The notes beneath the pieces were generated by a model, which saw nothing but the letters and a program-made list of their open reading frames with translations, was not told the origin of the DNA and ran no database searches. The translations under genes and the position numbers were made by a program. Shown here piece after piece: positions 34,776 to 44,095 of a stretch of 64,000 nucleotides of DNA. Each line of letters starts with the position of its first letter. Position 1 is the stretch's first letter. The stretch comes from Rhodospirillaceae bacterium (lineage in GTDB: Bacteria > Pseudomonadota > Alphaproteobacteria > Rhodospirillales > JABHCV01), in assembly GCA_013204045.1 (NCBI GenBank), contig JABMOQ010000137.1:23491-87490 (forward strand), written 5' to 3'.

Positions 34776-35429
34776 TTAATCCTTGCTTTCGTCGCCACCG
34801 TTTTCGCCTTCATCAAGTTCCGGGCGGCTGTACACAACATCGTCAATAATCCCGAAATCCTTGGCTTCCTCGGGCGACATGAAGCGATCGCGCTCGACCG
34901 CTTCTTCGATAACGCTCAAAGGCTGGCCGGTGTGCTCGGCGTAAATATTGTTGAGGCGTGAGCGTAAAGACAGGATTTCCCTGGCCTGGATTTCGATATC
35001 CGACGCCTGCCCCTGGGCACCGCCAGAAGGCTGATGGATCATCACCCGGGCGTTGGGCAGGGCATAACGCTTGCCCTTGGCACCGGCACACAACAGGAAT
35101 GAGCCCATCGACGCTGCCTGGCCGATGCAAACGGTCGAAACATCAGGCCGGATGTAGCGCATGGTGTCATAAATGGCGAGGCCGGATGTGACGATCCCGC
35201 CCGGAGAATTTATATAAAACGATATGTCCTTGGTCGGGTTTTCCGATTCAAGGAACAATAGCTGTGCGCAGACCAGGCTGGCGACATGATCGTCAACGCC
35301 GCCGGTCAGGAAAATGATCCGCTCTTTCAGCAGGCGGGAATAGATATCGTAGGCGCGTTCGCCCCTGTTGGTCGTTTCGACGACCATGGGAACAAGACCG
35401 CTCATATAGGTTTCAACCGGATCGTTCAT
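34776..35429 (-). CDS. clpP: ATP-dependent Clp protease proteolytic subunit
   Basis: Barrel-forming serine protease partner of ClpX and ClpA; 217 residues. The triad is intact, with Ser107 in [11 protein letters not shown] and His132 in [13 protein letters not shown]. The start at 35427-35429 ([18 protein letters not shown]) matches the short processed N-terminus of the family; an upstream ATG would add 23 unlike residues. It follows tig by 96 bases. Confidence 0.97.
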   Translation of the reverse strand: MNDPVETYMSGLVPMVVETTNRGERAYDIYSRLLKERIIFLTGGVDDHVASLVCAQLLFLESENPTKDISFYINSPGGIVTSGLAIYDTMRYIRPDVSTVCIGQAASMGSFLLCAGAKGKRYALPNARVMIHQPSGGAQGQASDIEIQAREILSLRSRLNNIYAEHTGQPLSVIEEAVERDRFMSPEEAKDFGIIDDVVYSRPELDEGENGGDESKD

Positions 35430-35525
35430 ACGCTTAAACCACCTTAAATTACAGAATCGAATGGAAACACTGCACAATTCCCGCCATTTATTCAACAAGC
35501 AGGGTGAGGCCCTGTCGCCGGAGAG

Positions 35526-36938
35526 CTAATCTGACTTCTTTGCCGCCTTCTTTTTAGCCGCCGGTTTCTTGGCCGCCGCCTTCTTTTTCGCCGGTTTCTT
35601 CTTCGGTTCCTCCAGCGGCTTCATCAGTTCTTCCGGGGACACCTTTTTGTCACTGACCTTGGCCAATTCGAGGATAAAATCGACGACCTTGTCCTCCATC
35701 AGTGGGCCGCTCAAAGATTGCAGGGCCTCGGGATTCTTGCGGAAGTATTCAAGCACTTCCTGCTCCTGTCCCGGGTACTTTTGGGCCTCGGCCATCATGG
35801 CGCGGTTAAGGTCTTCCTGGCTGATCTGGAGGTTGTTCTGGGTGCCAATTTCGGCCAACAACAAGCCAAGACGAACACGGCGTTCGGCAATATCATTGAA
35901 TTCCGTCTTCAACTCGTCGTCGCTTTTACCCTCGCTCGGGTCCTCGTCGTGGCCATGTTCCTTGGCATGCTTGCGATGCTCTTCGAACTGCGTCCAGATG
36001 GCTTCCGACTCTCTATCCATCAGGCCCTGAGGCACCACGAAATCATGGTTTTCCTCGAGCTGGTCGAGAAGCAGTCGTTTCAGGCGTTGACGTGACATTT
36101 CCTTGAATTCACGTTCGTGCTCTTCACGGATATTCTTCTTAAGGGTGTCGAGATCGTCGATGCCGACTTTCTTGGCCAGATCATCATCGATGGTCGCCGG
36201 AGTGGTTTCCTTCAGTTCCCTGACAGTGACATCAAACACCGCGTCCTTACCGGCCAGGTCGGCACCGCCGTATTCTTCGGGGAAGGAGACCTTGACCTCA
36301 ACCTTGTCGCCAGCCTTGACGCCGATTAATTGGTCTTCAAAGCCAGGAATAAAGCTGCCGGAACCCAGTTCCAGCTCATAGCCTTCGGCCTTGCCGCCGG
36401 GGAATTCCTCGCCGCCTACCTTGCCGATAAAGCCAATAACCACGACATCGCCCAACTTGGCCTTGCGGTCGGATTCGATTAACTTGGACGTCTTGTGGGC
36501 GCTGGCCAGCCTGTCCAGGGTTTTGCTGACTTCCTCCTCGTCGGCCTTGACGACCAGGCGTTCCAAATTGATCTTGGAAAAATCCATCGGCGTAATCTTG
36601 GGCATAACCTCGATCGCCATGGTGTATTCCAGATCGGAACCTTCCTCGAATTTGATGACCTCTATCTTCGGCTGCATGGCCGGACGCAAGTCGCGCTCGG
36701 CCAGCGCCTTCTCGGAGGTTTCACCAACGGTGCGCTCCAGCACTTCGCCCATGATCGAAGGGCCGTACTGTTTACGCAGCAGCGCCGCCGGCACCTTACC
36801 GGGACGGAAACCCGGCAAACGGGCGGTTTTTGATATTTCGTCGAGGCGGCTGTTGACTGTTTTTTCGATCTCGTTTGCCGGAACGGCAATCGTGAATTCG
36901 TGCAACAAACCTTCGGTTTTTGTTTCAGTGACCTGCAT
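35526..36938 (-). CDS. tig: Trigger factor with Lys/Ala-rich tail
   Basis: Ribosome-bound chaperone and peptidyl-prolyl isomerase; 470 residues against 432 in E. coli. The ribosome-docking signature is GFRPGKVPAALLRKQYG, the PPIase domain lies around residues 150-245 (GDVVVIGFIGKVGGEEFPGG), and the C-terminal chaperone arms follow. The last roughly 25 residues are almost only Lys, Ala and Pro, like a histone-type tail, as seen in other alphaproteobacterial trigger factors. It begins the tig-clpP-clpX-lon block. Confidence 0.96.
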   Translation of the reverse strand: MQVTETKTEGLLHEFTIAVPANEIEKTVNSRLDEISKTARLPGFRPGKVPAALLRKQYGPSIMGEVLERTVGETSEKALAERDLRPAMQPKIEVIKFEEGSDLEYTMAIEVMPKITPMDFSKINLERLVVKADEEEVSKTLDRLASAHKTSKLIESDRKAKLGDVVVIGFIGKVGGEEFPGGKAEGYELELGSGSFIPGFEDQLIGVKAGDKVEVKVSFPEEYGGADLAGKDAVFDVTVRELKETTPATIDDDLAKKVGIDDLDTLKKNIREEHEREFKEMSRQRLKRLLLDQLEENHDFVVPQGLMDRESEAIWTQFEEHRKHAKEHGHDEDPSEGKSDDELKTEFNDIAERRVRLGLLLAEIGTQNNLQISQEDLNRAMMAEAQKYPGQEQEVLEYFRKNPEALQSLSGPLMEDKVVDFILELAKVSDKKVSPEELMKPLEEPKKKPAKKKAAAKKPAAKKKAAKKSD

Positions 36939-36994
36939 CAGTATCCCAATCGGAAAGCTAGTTTCAGAGAAAAATTTATTCTACTTCGGACGGT

Positions 36995-37079
36995 TGGTGC
37001 GGGCGAGAGGACTTGAACCTCCACGACTTGCGTCACAGGTACCTAAAACCTGCGTGTCTACCAATTCCACCACGCCCGC
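36995..37079 (-). tRNA. tRNA-Leu (TAG)
   Basis: 85 bases with encoded CCA and a long variable arm. The acceptor GCGGGCG pairs with CGCCCGC. The anticodon stem CAGGT/ACCTG encloses TTTAGGT, giving TAG. It lies upstream of tig and has a good promoter at 37168-37195. Confidence 0.95.
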
Positions 37080-37167
37080 CTACCAGGACGCACCCGATCC
37101 CTTTGAAATTCCTTATAAAATGGCCTTGCAAGGGAACCTTCGGCCAGAAGCCCTTAGCGGGGCCGCG

Positions 37168-37195
37168 AGAATATACGAAATGGTTCGCCTGTCAA
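37168..37195 (-). promoter_or_regulatory. Sigma-70 promoter of tRNA-Leu
   Basis: On the minus strand a consensus TTGACA (37190-37195) and TATTCT (37168-37173) are 16 bases apart, followed by a GC-rich stretch (CGCGGCCCC) typical of stringently controlled tRNA promoters. It lies in the gap between mcd and tRNA-Leu, and could also drive tig. Confidence 0.6.
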
Positions 37196-37215
37196 TTACC
37201 CTGTGAGGCCCGGCT

Positions 37216-38649
37216 TTAGCCCTTCAACAGCCCACGAACACCGGAAGATGCGGCCACTTTACCGCTTGAGGTATATGTTTCGTGATTGTCCTCTACTTCA
37301 TCCAGCTTGTAGCGATAGTTGATCATGACCCCGGCCGACTGCCGGATCCCTTTTTCCGATGTATCCCCCTGCCAATTAAGCCTTTCCATTCTGGCGCCAT
37401 TGCTCAAATGGAAATGCGCCACCGGATCTAATGCCGTCAACTCTCCGGGGCGGCGCTTTTCCACCATCAGGTAGCGGGCACAAAGCCTGAGCAACGGCGC
37501 ACGTAAGGCCTCCGACAGGGTCTCGGAATGGGGCCAGTGTGGATCATCGAGCAGGGTCATGAGCGTTTTCTCGGCATCCCGGGAGGTTCCGGCGACGGCG
37601 CTCAGGGCCTTGGCATCGCCCGGCGTCAGCAACGTCCCGTCAGCCTTGCCCAGATTGTCCGCCAACCACGCCCGGAAACCCGGAACCGGCGACAATGTGG
37701 CAAAGGTTTTCAGGCCTCCAAATTCGGTCGATAGCCTGTTGGCGACCCGTTTGATCAGGAAATTGCCGAAACTGATCCCGGCAAGCCCCTTCTGGGCGTT
37801 GGATATGGAATAGAAAATGGCCGTATCGGCCTTTTCCGGGTCGATCACCGGGGCATTTTCATCAAGCAGGTCCTGAATACTGTCGGCCAGACCGTCAACC
37901 AGCGCCACTTCGACAAAAATCAACGGCTCATCGGGCATTCGTGGATGAAAATAGGCGAAACACCGACGGTCGGAATCGAGGCGTTTTTTCAGGTCATCCC
38001 AACTTTCGATGGCATGTACGGCTTCATAGGCGATCAGTTTTTCGAGTACGCTGGCTGACGACTCATCCCAGCTGATCCGCCTCAATTCCAGAAAATCCAC
38101 ATCGAACCATGTCGCCAGTAAACTCTTTAAATCCTGCTCCAGGGCTTTCAGTGCCGGGTCGCTGCGAGCCGGGCCTAAAAGGTCTGCGCGCATATCAACT
38201 AAAAACTTAATTCCCTCTGGCAAAGCATTGAATTGAGTTAGTAATTTTACCCGTGGAGCCTCTAAATAATGACGCAACATGGCCTCTGCGGCATACCGGG
38301 AAGCGGCGTCATCGGCGCCCTGTAATTTACCGACGGCGACATCGACGCCGGCCCGGTCAACGTCGAAATCACGGGCCATGATGCCCAGAAACCTGAGCCG
38401 ACCGGTTTCGTTGAGTGCCAGATAGGCCCGGCCAAGGGCGGCAGCCCGCGCCCGGGCCGAAACCTCGCCACCACGGGTCTCCAGGCAAGCACGCATCTGT
38501 TCGCGCAGCCTCGCCGCATCATCGTCGGGAAGGTCCGGTTGCAGGCTGGCGGCAGATTCATCGTATTCAGCGCCGGCTATTCCCTGCCACACCGTTCTGA
38601 GATTATTCAGGGTTCGCTCTAAAAACCCGGTCTTGCCACTTTCTGTCAT
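37216..38649 (-). CDS. Malonyl-CoA decarboxylase
   Basis: MCD-family enzyme that converts malonyl-CoA to acetyl-CoA and CO2; 477 residues. An all-helical N-terminal domain is followed by the acetyltransferase-like catalytic domain with HPRMPDEPLIFVEVALVDG, SISNAQKGLAGISFGNFLIK, TFATLSPVPGFRAWL and FHLSNGARMERLNW. Its ATG overlaps the stop of the NAD(P)HX repair gene (ATGA), so the two are translated from one message. No malonate transporter or ligase is adjacent, so malonyl-CoA turnover rather than growth on malonate is the simpler reading. Confidence 0.93.
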   Translation of the reverse strand: MTESGKTGFLERTLNNLRTVWQGIAGAEYDESAASLQPDLPDDDAARLREQMRACLETRGGEVSARARAAALGRAYLALNETGRLRFLGIMARDFDVDRAGVDVAVGKLQGADDAASRYAAEAMLRHYLEAPRVKLLTQFNALPEGIKFLVDMRADLLGPARSDPALKALEQDLKSLLATWFDVDFLELRRISWDESSASVLEKLIAYEAVHAIESWDDLKKRLDSDRRCFAYFHPRMPDEPLIFVEVALVDGLADSIQDLLDENAPVIDPEKADTAIFYSISNAQKGLAGISFGNFLIKRVANRLSTEFGGLKTFATLSPVPGFRAWLADNLGKADGTLLTPGDAKALSAVAGTSRDAEKTLMTLLDDPHWPHSETLSEALRAPLLRLCARYLMVEKRRPGELTALDPVAHFHLSNGARMERLNWQGDTSEKGIRQSAGVMINYRYKLDEVEDNHETYTSSGKVAASSGVRGLLKG

Positions 38650-40127
38650 GACGAATGGTCATCCCAATTTTGCAATTCAGTCAAGACGGAGGATACACCC
38701 ATTGCCAGATCCTCGGCGATCAGCCCGTTTCCGATGGCGGTAGCGGCTCGGCTGTGCAGCCAGGCAGCGGCACAGGCGGCATCTGGCATGGGCATCCCCT
38801 GGGCCACCAGCCCGACGGCAAACCCGGCCAGTACGTCACCAGAACCGGCGGTAGCCAGGGTCGGCGGCGCATTGTCGTTAATCACGGTGCAGCCGGACGG
38901 ATCGGCGATGACAGTATCGGCGCCTTTCAGGAGGACCACGGCTCCGCTTATGGCGGCGGCGGCACGGGCGCGGGCCGGTTTATTGCCGGTAACATCAAAC
39001 AACCGGGCAAATTCCCCTTCATGGGGGGTCAGCAATACCGGGCCAGACGCCTTTATGGCCGAAAACAGGGATTCCGGATCATCGGCAAACACCGTCAGGG
39101 CATCTGCGTCAAGCACCACCGGGCGCTTCGACGCCAGGGCCGTGAGCACGAAATCGCGGGTTCTGGGCCCCAGCCCACAGCCGGGGCCGACAAGAATGGC
39201 ACTTTTGCGTTCATCGGACAGGAAATCTTCAAAAGCCGCCAAATCATCGATCGCTTTGACGATATTTCCGGGATCCCCGGCGGCATAGATATCGAAGGCC
39301 TCGGGCGGGGCTGCGATTGATACCAGCCCGGCCCCCATGCGCCGGGCCGCCGTCGCCGCCAACCGCGCCGCGCCAGTCATTTCCGGGCCGCCGACGACGA
39401 CCGCATGACCGTGGGTGAATTTATTGTCCGCAGCCTGGCGATGGGGGAAAACATCCAACCACAGGTCTGGGCTGTTGGCGAAGCTATCCGGGGCTATGTC
39501 TTCGAGGACGTGATCGGGAATGCCGATGTCAGCAACCACCAAATCGCCCATCAGGTCGCGCCCCGGCAGCAGCAAATGGCCCGGCTTGCGGCGGAAAAAT
39601 GTGACGGTCAGCTTTGAAGATGGCGCAGCGCCAAGAATTTCACCGCTATTGCCATCAACACCGCTCGGCATATCAACAGCAACGCAATCAAGTTCGCGGC
39701 TGTTAATTTCCTCGACAATGGACAACGCCTGCCCGTGCAGGGGCTTCGATAGTCCCGACCCGAACAACGCATCGACGACCAGCGGAGCATCATCGAGGAT
39801 TGCTGCCGCCACCTCCTCGATATCGCCAGACCAGCGTTCGGCGTTAATTGCGGCGTCGCCCTTTAGTTTTTTGCGGTCGCCGAGCAGCGCCAGGCGCACC
39901 GGCCAACCGTCATCGGCCAACAACCGGGCGATGACGAATCCGTCACCGCCGTTGTTCCCGGGCCCGCAAAGGACAGCTACCGGGCGCGGCAGCCAGCGCT
40001 GCCTGATTTGATTGGCAACGGCACTTCCAGCCGCCTCCATCAGGTCGAGCCCAGACACGCCGCTAGCGATAGCGGCGGCATCGGCGGCGGCCATCTGTTC
40101 AACCCTGAGCAGGACAATATCGTTCAT
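38646..40127 (-). CDS. nnr: Bifunctional NAD(P)H-hydrate epimerase / dehydratase
   Basis: Metabolite-repair enzyme that restores hydrated NADH/NADPH; 493 residues. The N-terminal YjeF epimerase domain has LMEAAGSAVANQI and VLCGPGNNGGDGFVIARLL; the C-terminal ribokinase-like ADP-dependent dehydratase has VGGPEMTGAARLAA, VGPGCGLG and TAGSGDVLAGFAVGL. The start at 40125-40127 is supported by the epimerase N-terminus; the frame stays open a further 477 bases, but that part is antisense to dadA. It is divergent from dadA by 48 bases and coupled to malonyl-CoA decarboxylase. Confidence 0.95.
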   Translation of the reverse strand: MNDIVLLRVEQMAAADAAAIASGVSGLDLMEAAGSAVANQIRQRWLPRPVAVLCGPGNNGGDGFVIARLLADDGWPVRLALLGDRKKLKGDAAINAERWSGDIEEVAAAILDDAPLVVDALFGSGLSKPLHGQALSIVEEINSRELDCVAVDMPSGVDGNSGEILGAAPSSKLTVTFFRRKPGHLLLPGRDLMGDLVVADIGIPDHVLEDIAPDSFANSPDLWLDVFPHRQAADNKFTHGHAVVVGGPEMTGAARLAATAARRMGAGLVSIAAPPEAFDIYAAGDPGNIVKAIDDLAAFEDFLSDERKSAILVGPGCGLGPRTRDFVLTALASKRPVVLDADALTVFADDPESLFSAIKASGPVLLTPHEGEFARLFDVTGNKPARARAAAAISGAVVLLKGADTVIADPSGCTVINDNAPPTLATAGSGDVLAGFAVGLVAQGMPMPDAACAAAWLHSRAATAIGNGLIAEDLAMGVSSVLTELQNWDDHSS

Positions 40128-40175
40128 TGAACAATCATAGCCGTTGCTCAAGGGCCGGGCTATAACGGCGACATC

Positions 40176-41447
40176 ATGAATGACGGCAAGGACATCATTA
40201 TTCTTGGCGCAGGCGTCATCGGCGTCACCAGCGCCTATTATCTGGCCCGCGCCGGCCATCGGGTGACCGTCATTGACCGTCAACCCGGACCGGGGCTGGA
40301 AACCAGCTATGCCAACGGCGGTCAGATTTCCGCCAGCCACGCGGTGCCTTGGGCAATGCCGTCGACCCTGCCGAAAATCATCAAATGGCTGGGCCGCGCC
40401 GATGCGCCGCTGAAAATCCGGCTCAGGGCCGACCCTGCCCTGCTCGCCTGGTGTGTCCGGTTTCTCGCCAACTGCACGTCGGGGCGCGCCGCCGTCAACA
40501 TGGAACGGATGCTGCGCATCGCCCTTTACAGCCGTCAGGCCCTGGCTGAGATCGAATGCGAAACGGCCATGGACTATCAGCAACGAAGCTGCGGTATTTT
40601 GCATATCTATGGCGACCCATCGGAATATAAACAGGCGTGCTTACAGGCCGGACAGTTGTCGGATATCGGTCTCGAAAACCACCCCCTTGATGGGTTCGGC
40701 TGCGTTCATGTCGAACCGGCTCTGGCCAGCGCAAGGAATAGGGGGTTGCTGGTCGGCGGCATCCATACCCCGGGTGATGGCAGCGGTGATGCCCATATGT
40801 TCACAGCCCAATTGGCCGACATCGCCGCCGGTCTGGGCGTTGAGTTCATCTATGACAGCCCAATCCGACGATTGATTGATGACGGCGGGCGCATTGCCGG
40901 GGTCGAGACGGAAACCGAAATCCGGCGCGGCGATGCCTATGTGGTGGCGCTGGCCAGTTACAGCCCGCTGCTGCTGAGGCCCCTCGGCATTCGTCTGCCG
41001 ATTATCCCGGCCAAGGGCTATTCGGTCACCCTGCCCCTGACCGCCGATACCGTGGCGCCGACGGTCAGTCTTATTCAGGACGAAAAGAAATTGGTCTACA
41101 GCCGCCTGGGGCAGCGACTGCGCGTCGCCGGAACTGCCGATCTGACCGGCTATGATTTATCCATAGACGACAGACGGGCACGCATGGTTCTGGATGCGGC
41201 GCTGGAGCTGTTCCCCGGTGCCGGTAATTCGGCAGAGCCCGAATTCTGGGCCGGTCTCAGGCCGAAAACACCGGATAGCGTCCCGGTGATCGGCCCCACC
41301 CGATACGACAATCTATTCCTCAACACCGGCCACGGCACCCTGGGCTGGACCATGGCCTGTGGCTCGGGACGCTTTATTGCCGATATGATTTCCGGCAAAA
41401 CGCCAAAAATCGACATGCTGGGACTTGGTATCGAACGTTTTAAATGA
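40176..41447 (+). CDS. dadA: D-amino-acid dehydrogenase (FAD-dependent)
   Basis: DadA-type flavoprotein that oxidises D-amino acids such as D-alanine to 2-oxo acids, passing electrons to the respiratory chain; 423 residues. The N-terminal Rossmann motif is ILGAGVIGVTSAYYLARAGH, followed by SYANGGQISASHAVPWA. The C-terminal signature is GLRPKTPDSVPVIGPT, then LNTGHGTLGWTMACGSG. Its TGA overlaps an ATG of the NUDIX frame (ATGA). No alanine racemase gene is adjacent. Confidence 0.94.
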   Translation: MNDGKDIIILGAGVIGVTSAYYLARAGHRVTVIDRQPGPGLETSYANGGQISASHAVPWAMPSTLPKIIKWLGRADAPLKIRLRADPALLAWCVRFLANCTSGRAAVNMERMLRIALYSRQALAEIECETAMDYQQRSCGILHIYGDPSEYKQACLQAGQLSDIGLENHPLDGFGCVHVEPALASARNRGLLVGGIHTPGDGSGDAHMFTAQLADIAAGLGVEFIYDSPIRRLIDDGGRIAGVETETEIRRGDAYVVALASYSPLLLRPLGIRLPIIPAKGYSVTLPLTADTVAPTVSLIQDEKKLVYSRLGQRLRVAGTADLTGYDLSIDDRRARMVLDAALELFPGAGNSAEPEFWAGLRPKTPDSVPVIGPTRYDNLFLNTGHGTLGWTMACGSGRFIADMISGKTPKIDMLGLGIERFK

Positions 41448-41497
41448 ACTGTAAAAGCTATATAAATGCTCTTCCCAAAAAACCAAGGGCTGCCCCT

Positions 41498-42127
41498 ATG
41501 ACAACGGATGAAATCGACATAATCGAAAGGACTTCGCCTTTTCGGGGCTATTTCCGGCTCGACCGGTATCTGCTCAAACACGGACTGTTCAAAGGCGGCT
41601 GGAGCGATACAATTTCGCGGGAAATTCTTGAACGCGGCCACGCCATCGGCCTCCTTCCCTATGATCCAGACCTCGACAAACTGGTGCTCATCGAACAATT
41701 CCGAACCGGGGCTTATGCGGCCCGAACTTCGCCGATTATTGATAATAACGCCAGCCCATGGCTGATCGAATGCGTTGCCGGCATTATCGAGGAAGGGGAA
41801 CAGCCCGAAGACGTTGTCCGCCGTGAAGCGATCGAAGAATGCGGTTGTCCGGTCAGCGACTTGTTACCAATCCACACCTATTATGCCTCGCCCGGGTGCT
41901 CGTCAGAAACCGTCGCACTTTATTGCGGACGCATCGATGCATCCAATGCCGGCGGCATTTTCGGACTGGATCACGAAAATGAGGATATCCGCGTTTTCAC
42001 GGTTAGCCCAGATGAAGCCTTTGACATGATGGCAAAAGGACAATGCAACAATTCAATGGCGCTGATCGCATTGCAGTGGTTTTGCATCAACCGTGACGAG
42101 GTGCGCCGTAAATGGCTTTCTGGATAG
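41498..42127 (+). CDS. NUDIX hydrolase, ADP-ribose pyrophosphatase type
   Basis: NudF-like enzyme expected to hydrolyse ADP-ribose to AMP and ribose 5-phosphate; 209 residues. The Nudix box is GIIEEGEQPEDVVRREAIEE followed by CG, and a Pro about 16 residues later (YASPGCSSE) fits the ADP-ribose subgroup. I chose the ATG at 41498 because AAGGG sits 8 bases upstream; an ATG at 41444 that overlaps the dadA stop would add 18 unlike residues. Confidence 0.88.
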   Translation: MTTDEIDIIERTSPFRGYFRLDRYLLKHGLFKGGWSDTISREILERGHAIGLLPYDPDLDKLVLIEQFRTGAYAARTSPIIDNNASPWLIECVAGIIEEGEQPEDVVRREAIEECGCPVSDLLPIHTYYASPGCSSETVALYCGRIDASNAGGIFGLDHENEDIRVFTVSPDEAFDMMAKGQCNNSMALIALQWFCINRDEVRRKWLSG

Positions 42128-42219
42128 AGGCAAAGCACCTCACCACTCTTGATCAATACCGCCATCACCCTTAATTTCAAATAACGGATCATATTCAAGT
42201 ACCTCAGGATTTTTATCAC

Positions 42220-43221
42220 ATGGACATTCGCGACGGCTTTATAGGCGCTATTGGCAATACGCCTCTGGTCAGGCTCAAGGGGCCGTCGGAGGCGACCGGC
42301 TGTGAAATCCTCGGCAAGGCTGAATACGCCAACCCGGGCGGCTCGGTAAAGGATCGGGCGGCGCTTTACATCGTGCGCGATGCCGAGCAGAAAGGCTTGT
42401 TGAGGCCCGGCGGCATTATTGTCGAGGGCACCGCCGGCAACACCGGCATCGGTATCGCCATGGTCGCCAATGCGCTCGGATATCGCTCCGTGATCGTCAT
42501 CCCGAACACCCAGAGCCTGGAAAAGAAAGACATGCTGCGCCTGTGCGGGGCGGACCTGCGCGAAGTGCCCGCCGTTCCCTACAAAAACCCGGAAAACTAC
42601 GTTCATGTTTCCGAAAGGATCGCCAACGAGCTAAACGCAAGCGATCCGAACGGCGCCATCTGGGCCAACCAGTTCGACAACACCGCCAACCGCCAAGCCC
42701 ACATCGAGACCACGGGGCCGGAAATCTGGATGCAGACCGACGGCAAGGTCGATGGCTTCATTTGCGCCGTCGGCACCGGCGGTACCCTGGCCGGGGTTGC
42801 AACCACCCTGAAGGGACTCAATAAGAACATCAAAATCGGCCTCGCCGACCCTGAGGGCGCCGCACTTTACAGTTATTACAAGGATGGTGAACTGAAATCC
42901 GAAGGCTCTTCCATCACCGAGGGAATTGGTCAGGGCCGGATTACGGCAAATCTGGAGGGACTTGAAATAGACTTCCCTTATCAAATTCCTGATGAAGAAT
43001 TACTTCTCGTCGCCTTCGATCTTTTACGCAACGAAGGTTTCTGCCTTGGCGCATCAAGCGGCATCAACGTCGCCGGGGCCATCCGCATGGCCCGCGACAT
43101 GGGTCCCGGTCACACCATCGTCACCATGCTGTGCGATTCAGGTACCCGCTACATGAGCAAAATGTTTAATCCGGAATTCCTGAAGGAAAAGAACCTGCCG
43201 GTTCCAGACTGGTTGAACTAG
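42220..43221 (+). CDS. cysK: Cysteine synthase family PLP enzyme
   Basis: Beta-substituting PLP enzyme that makes L-cysteine from O-acetylserine and sulfide; 333 residues. The PLP lysine is Lys44 in NPGGSVKDRAALY, and the phosphate-binding loop EGTAGNTGIGIAM differs slightly from the CysK EPTSGNTG form, an Ala/Gly variant found in a separate bacterial subgroup. CAVGTGGTLAGVAT binds the cofactor phosphate. It starts a plus-strand cluster with sseA and two acetyltransferases, suggesting a role in cysteine and sulfane-sulfur metabolism. Confidence 0.87.
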   Translation: MDIRDGFIGAIGNTPLVRLKGPSEATGCEILGKAEYANPGGSVKDRAALYIVRDAEQKGLLRPGGIIVEGTAGNTGIGIAMVANALGYRSVIVIPNTQSLEKKDMLRLCGADLREVPAVPYKNPENYVHVSERIANELNASDPNGAIWANQFDNTANRQAHIETTGPEIWMQTDGKVDGFICAVGTGGTLAGVATTLKGLNKNIKIGLADPEGAALYSYYKDGELKSEGSSITEGIGQGRITANLEGLEIDFPYQIPDEELLLVAFDLLRNEGFCLGASSGINVAGAIRMARDMGPGHTIVTMLCDSGTRYMSKMFNPEFLKEKNLPVPDWLN

Positions 43222-43237
43222 GACAAGGTAGCAAAAA

Positions 43238-44095
43238 ATGGAATACACAAACCCTGACGCCCTGGTTAGCACTGAATGGCTGGCCGAACATCTGGATGCC
43301 CCGGATGTTCGTGTGATAGATGCCACCTTTCATTTGCCCCATGCCGACAGGAACGCCCGGGAAGAATTTGAGTTCCGCCATATACCCGGCGCCGTATACT
43401 TTAATATCGACGAAATTGCCGATACCAGCACCGCCCTTCCCCACATGTTGCCAAGCCCTGAAAAATTTTCTTCCAATGTCCGCAAGCTGGGTCTAGGTGA
43501 CGGCAGCCGTATTGTCGTTTACGACAGCAATGGCGGTTTCATGGCGGCGTGCCGGGTATGGTGGACATTCCGTTATTTCGGATGCCGGGACATCGCCGTC
43601 CTTGACGGGGGCCTGCCGAAATGGACCAAAGAAGACCGCCCGGTCGAAGAAGGACCGGCCATGCCCCAGGAACGTCATTTTACGCCCAGCATGAACAACA
43701 CGCTGGTCAAGAATCTGGACCAGATGTTGGCTAATCTTGACAGCCATAAATTTCAGGTCGTCGATGCGCGCAGCGAAGGTCGCTTTTCCGGCGTTGACCA
43801 TGAGCCCCGCCCGACCGAAAAGCGCGGCCATATTCCGGGCAGCATCAACCTGCCTTTCGTTAAGATGATGAACCCGAAAGACAATTTCACCTTCAAGTCT
43901 GCCGGCGAACTTCAGGCCCTTGTCGATGAGGCCGGAATCGATCTTTCACGGCCCATCACCGCCAGTTGCGGTTCCGGCGTTACCGCATCGGTTACTGCCT
44001 TTGCCCTATACCTTCTGGGACACGAAGACGTTGCCGTCTATGATGGATCGTGGGCCGAATGGGGCGACCATACCGACACCCCGATCGGCCCGTGA
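43238..44095 (+). CDS. sseA: 3-mercaptopyruvate sulfurtransferase
   Basis: Two-domain rhodanese that moves sulfur from 3-mercaptopyruvate to thiol acceptors; 285 residues. The catalytic Cys244 lies in SCGSGVTAS, the CG(S/T)GVT loop that marks mercaptopyruvate rather than thiosulfate specificity. The inactive N-terminal rhodanese domain has VVYDSNGG in place of a Cys loop. It follows cysK by 16 bases and overlaps the next gene's start by 4 bases (GTGA). Confidence 0.94.
   Translation: MEYTNPDALVSTEWLAEHLDAPDVRVIDATFHLPHADRNAREEFEFRHIPGAVYFNIDEIADTSTALPHMLPSPEKFSSNVRKLGLGDGSRIVVYDSNGGFMAACRVWWTFRYFGCRDIAVLDGGLPKWTKEDRPVEEGPAMPQERHFTPSMNNTLVKNLDQMLANLDSHKFQVVDARSEGRFSGVDHEPRPTEKRGHIPGSINLPFVKMMNPKDNFTFKSAGELQALVDEAGIDLSRPITASCGSGVTASVTAFALYLLGHEDVAVYDGSWAEWGDHTDTPIGP

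Noticed and set aside
40128..40604. 159-residue N-terminal extension of the NAD(P)HX repair enzyme
   Set aside because: The extension is antisense to dadA and does not resemble the YjeF family; the internal ATG at 40125-40127 gives the normal N-terminus.
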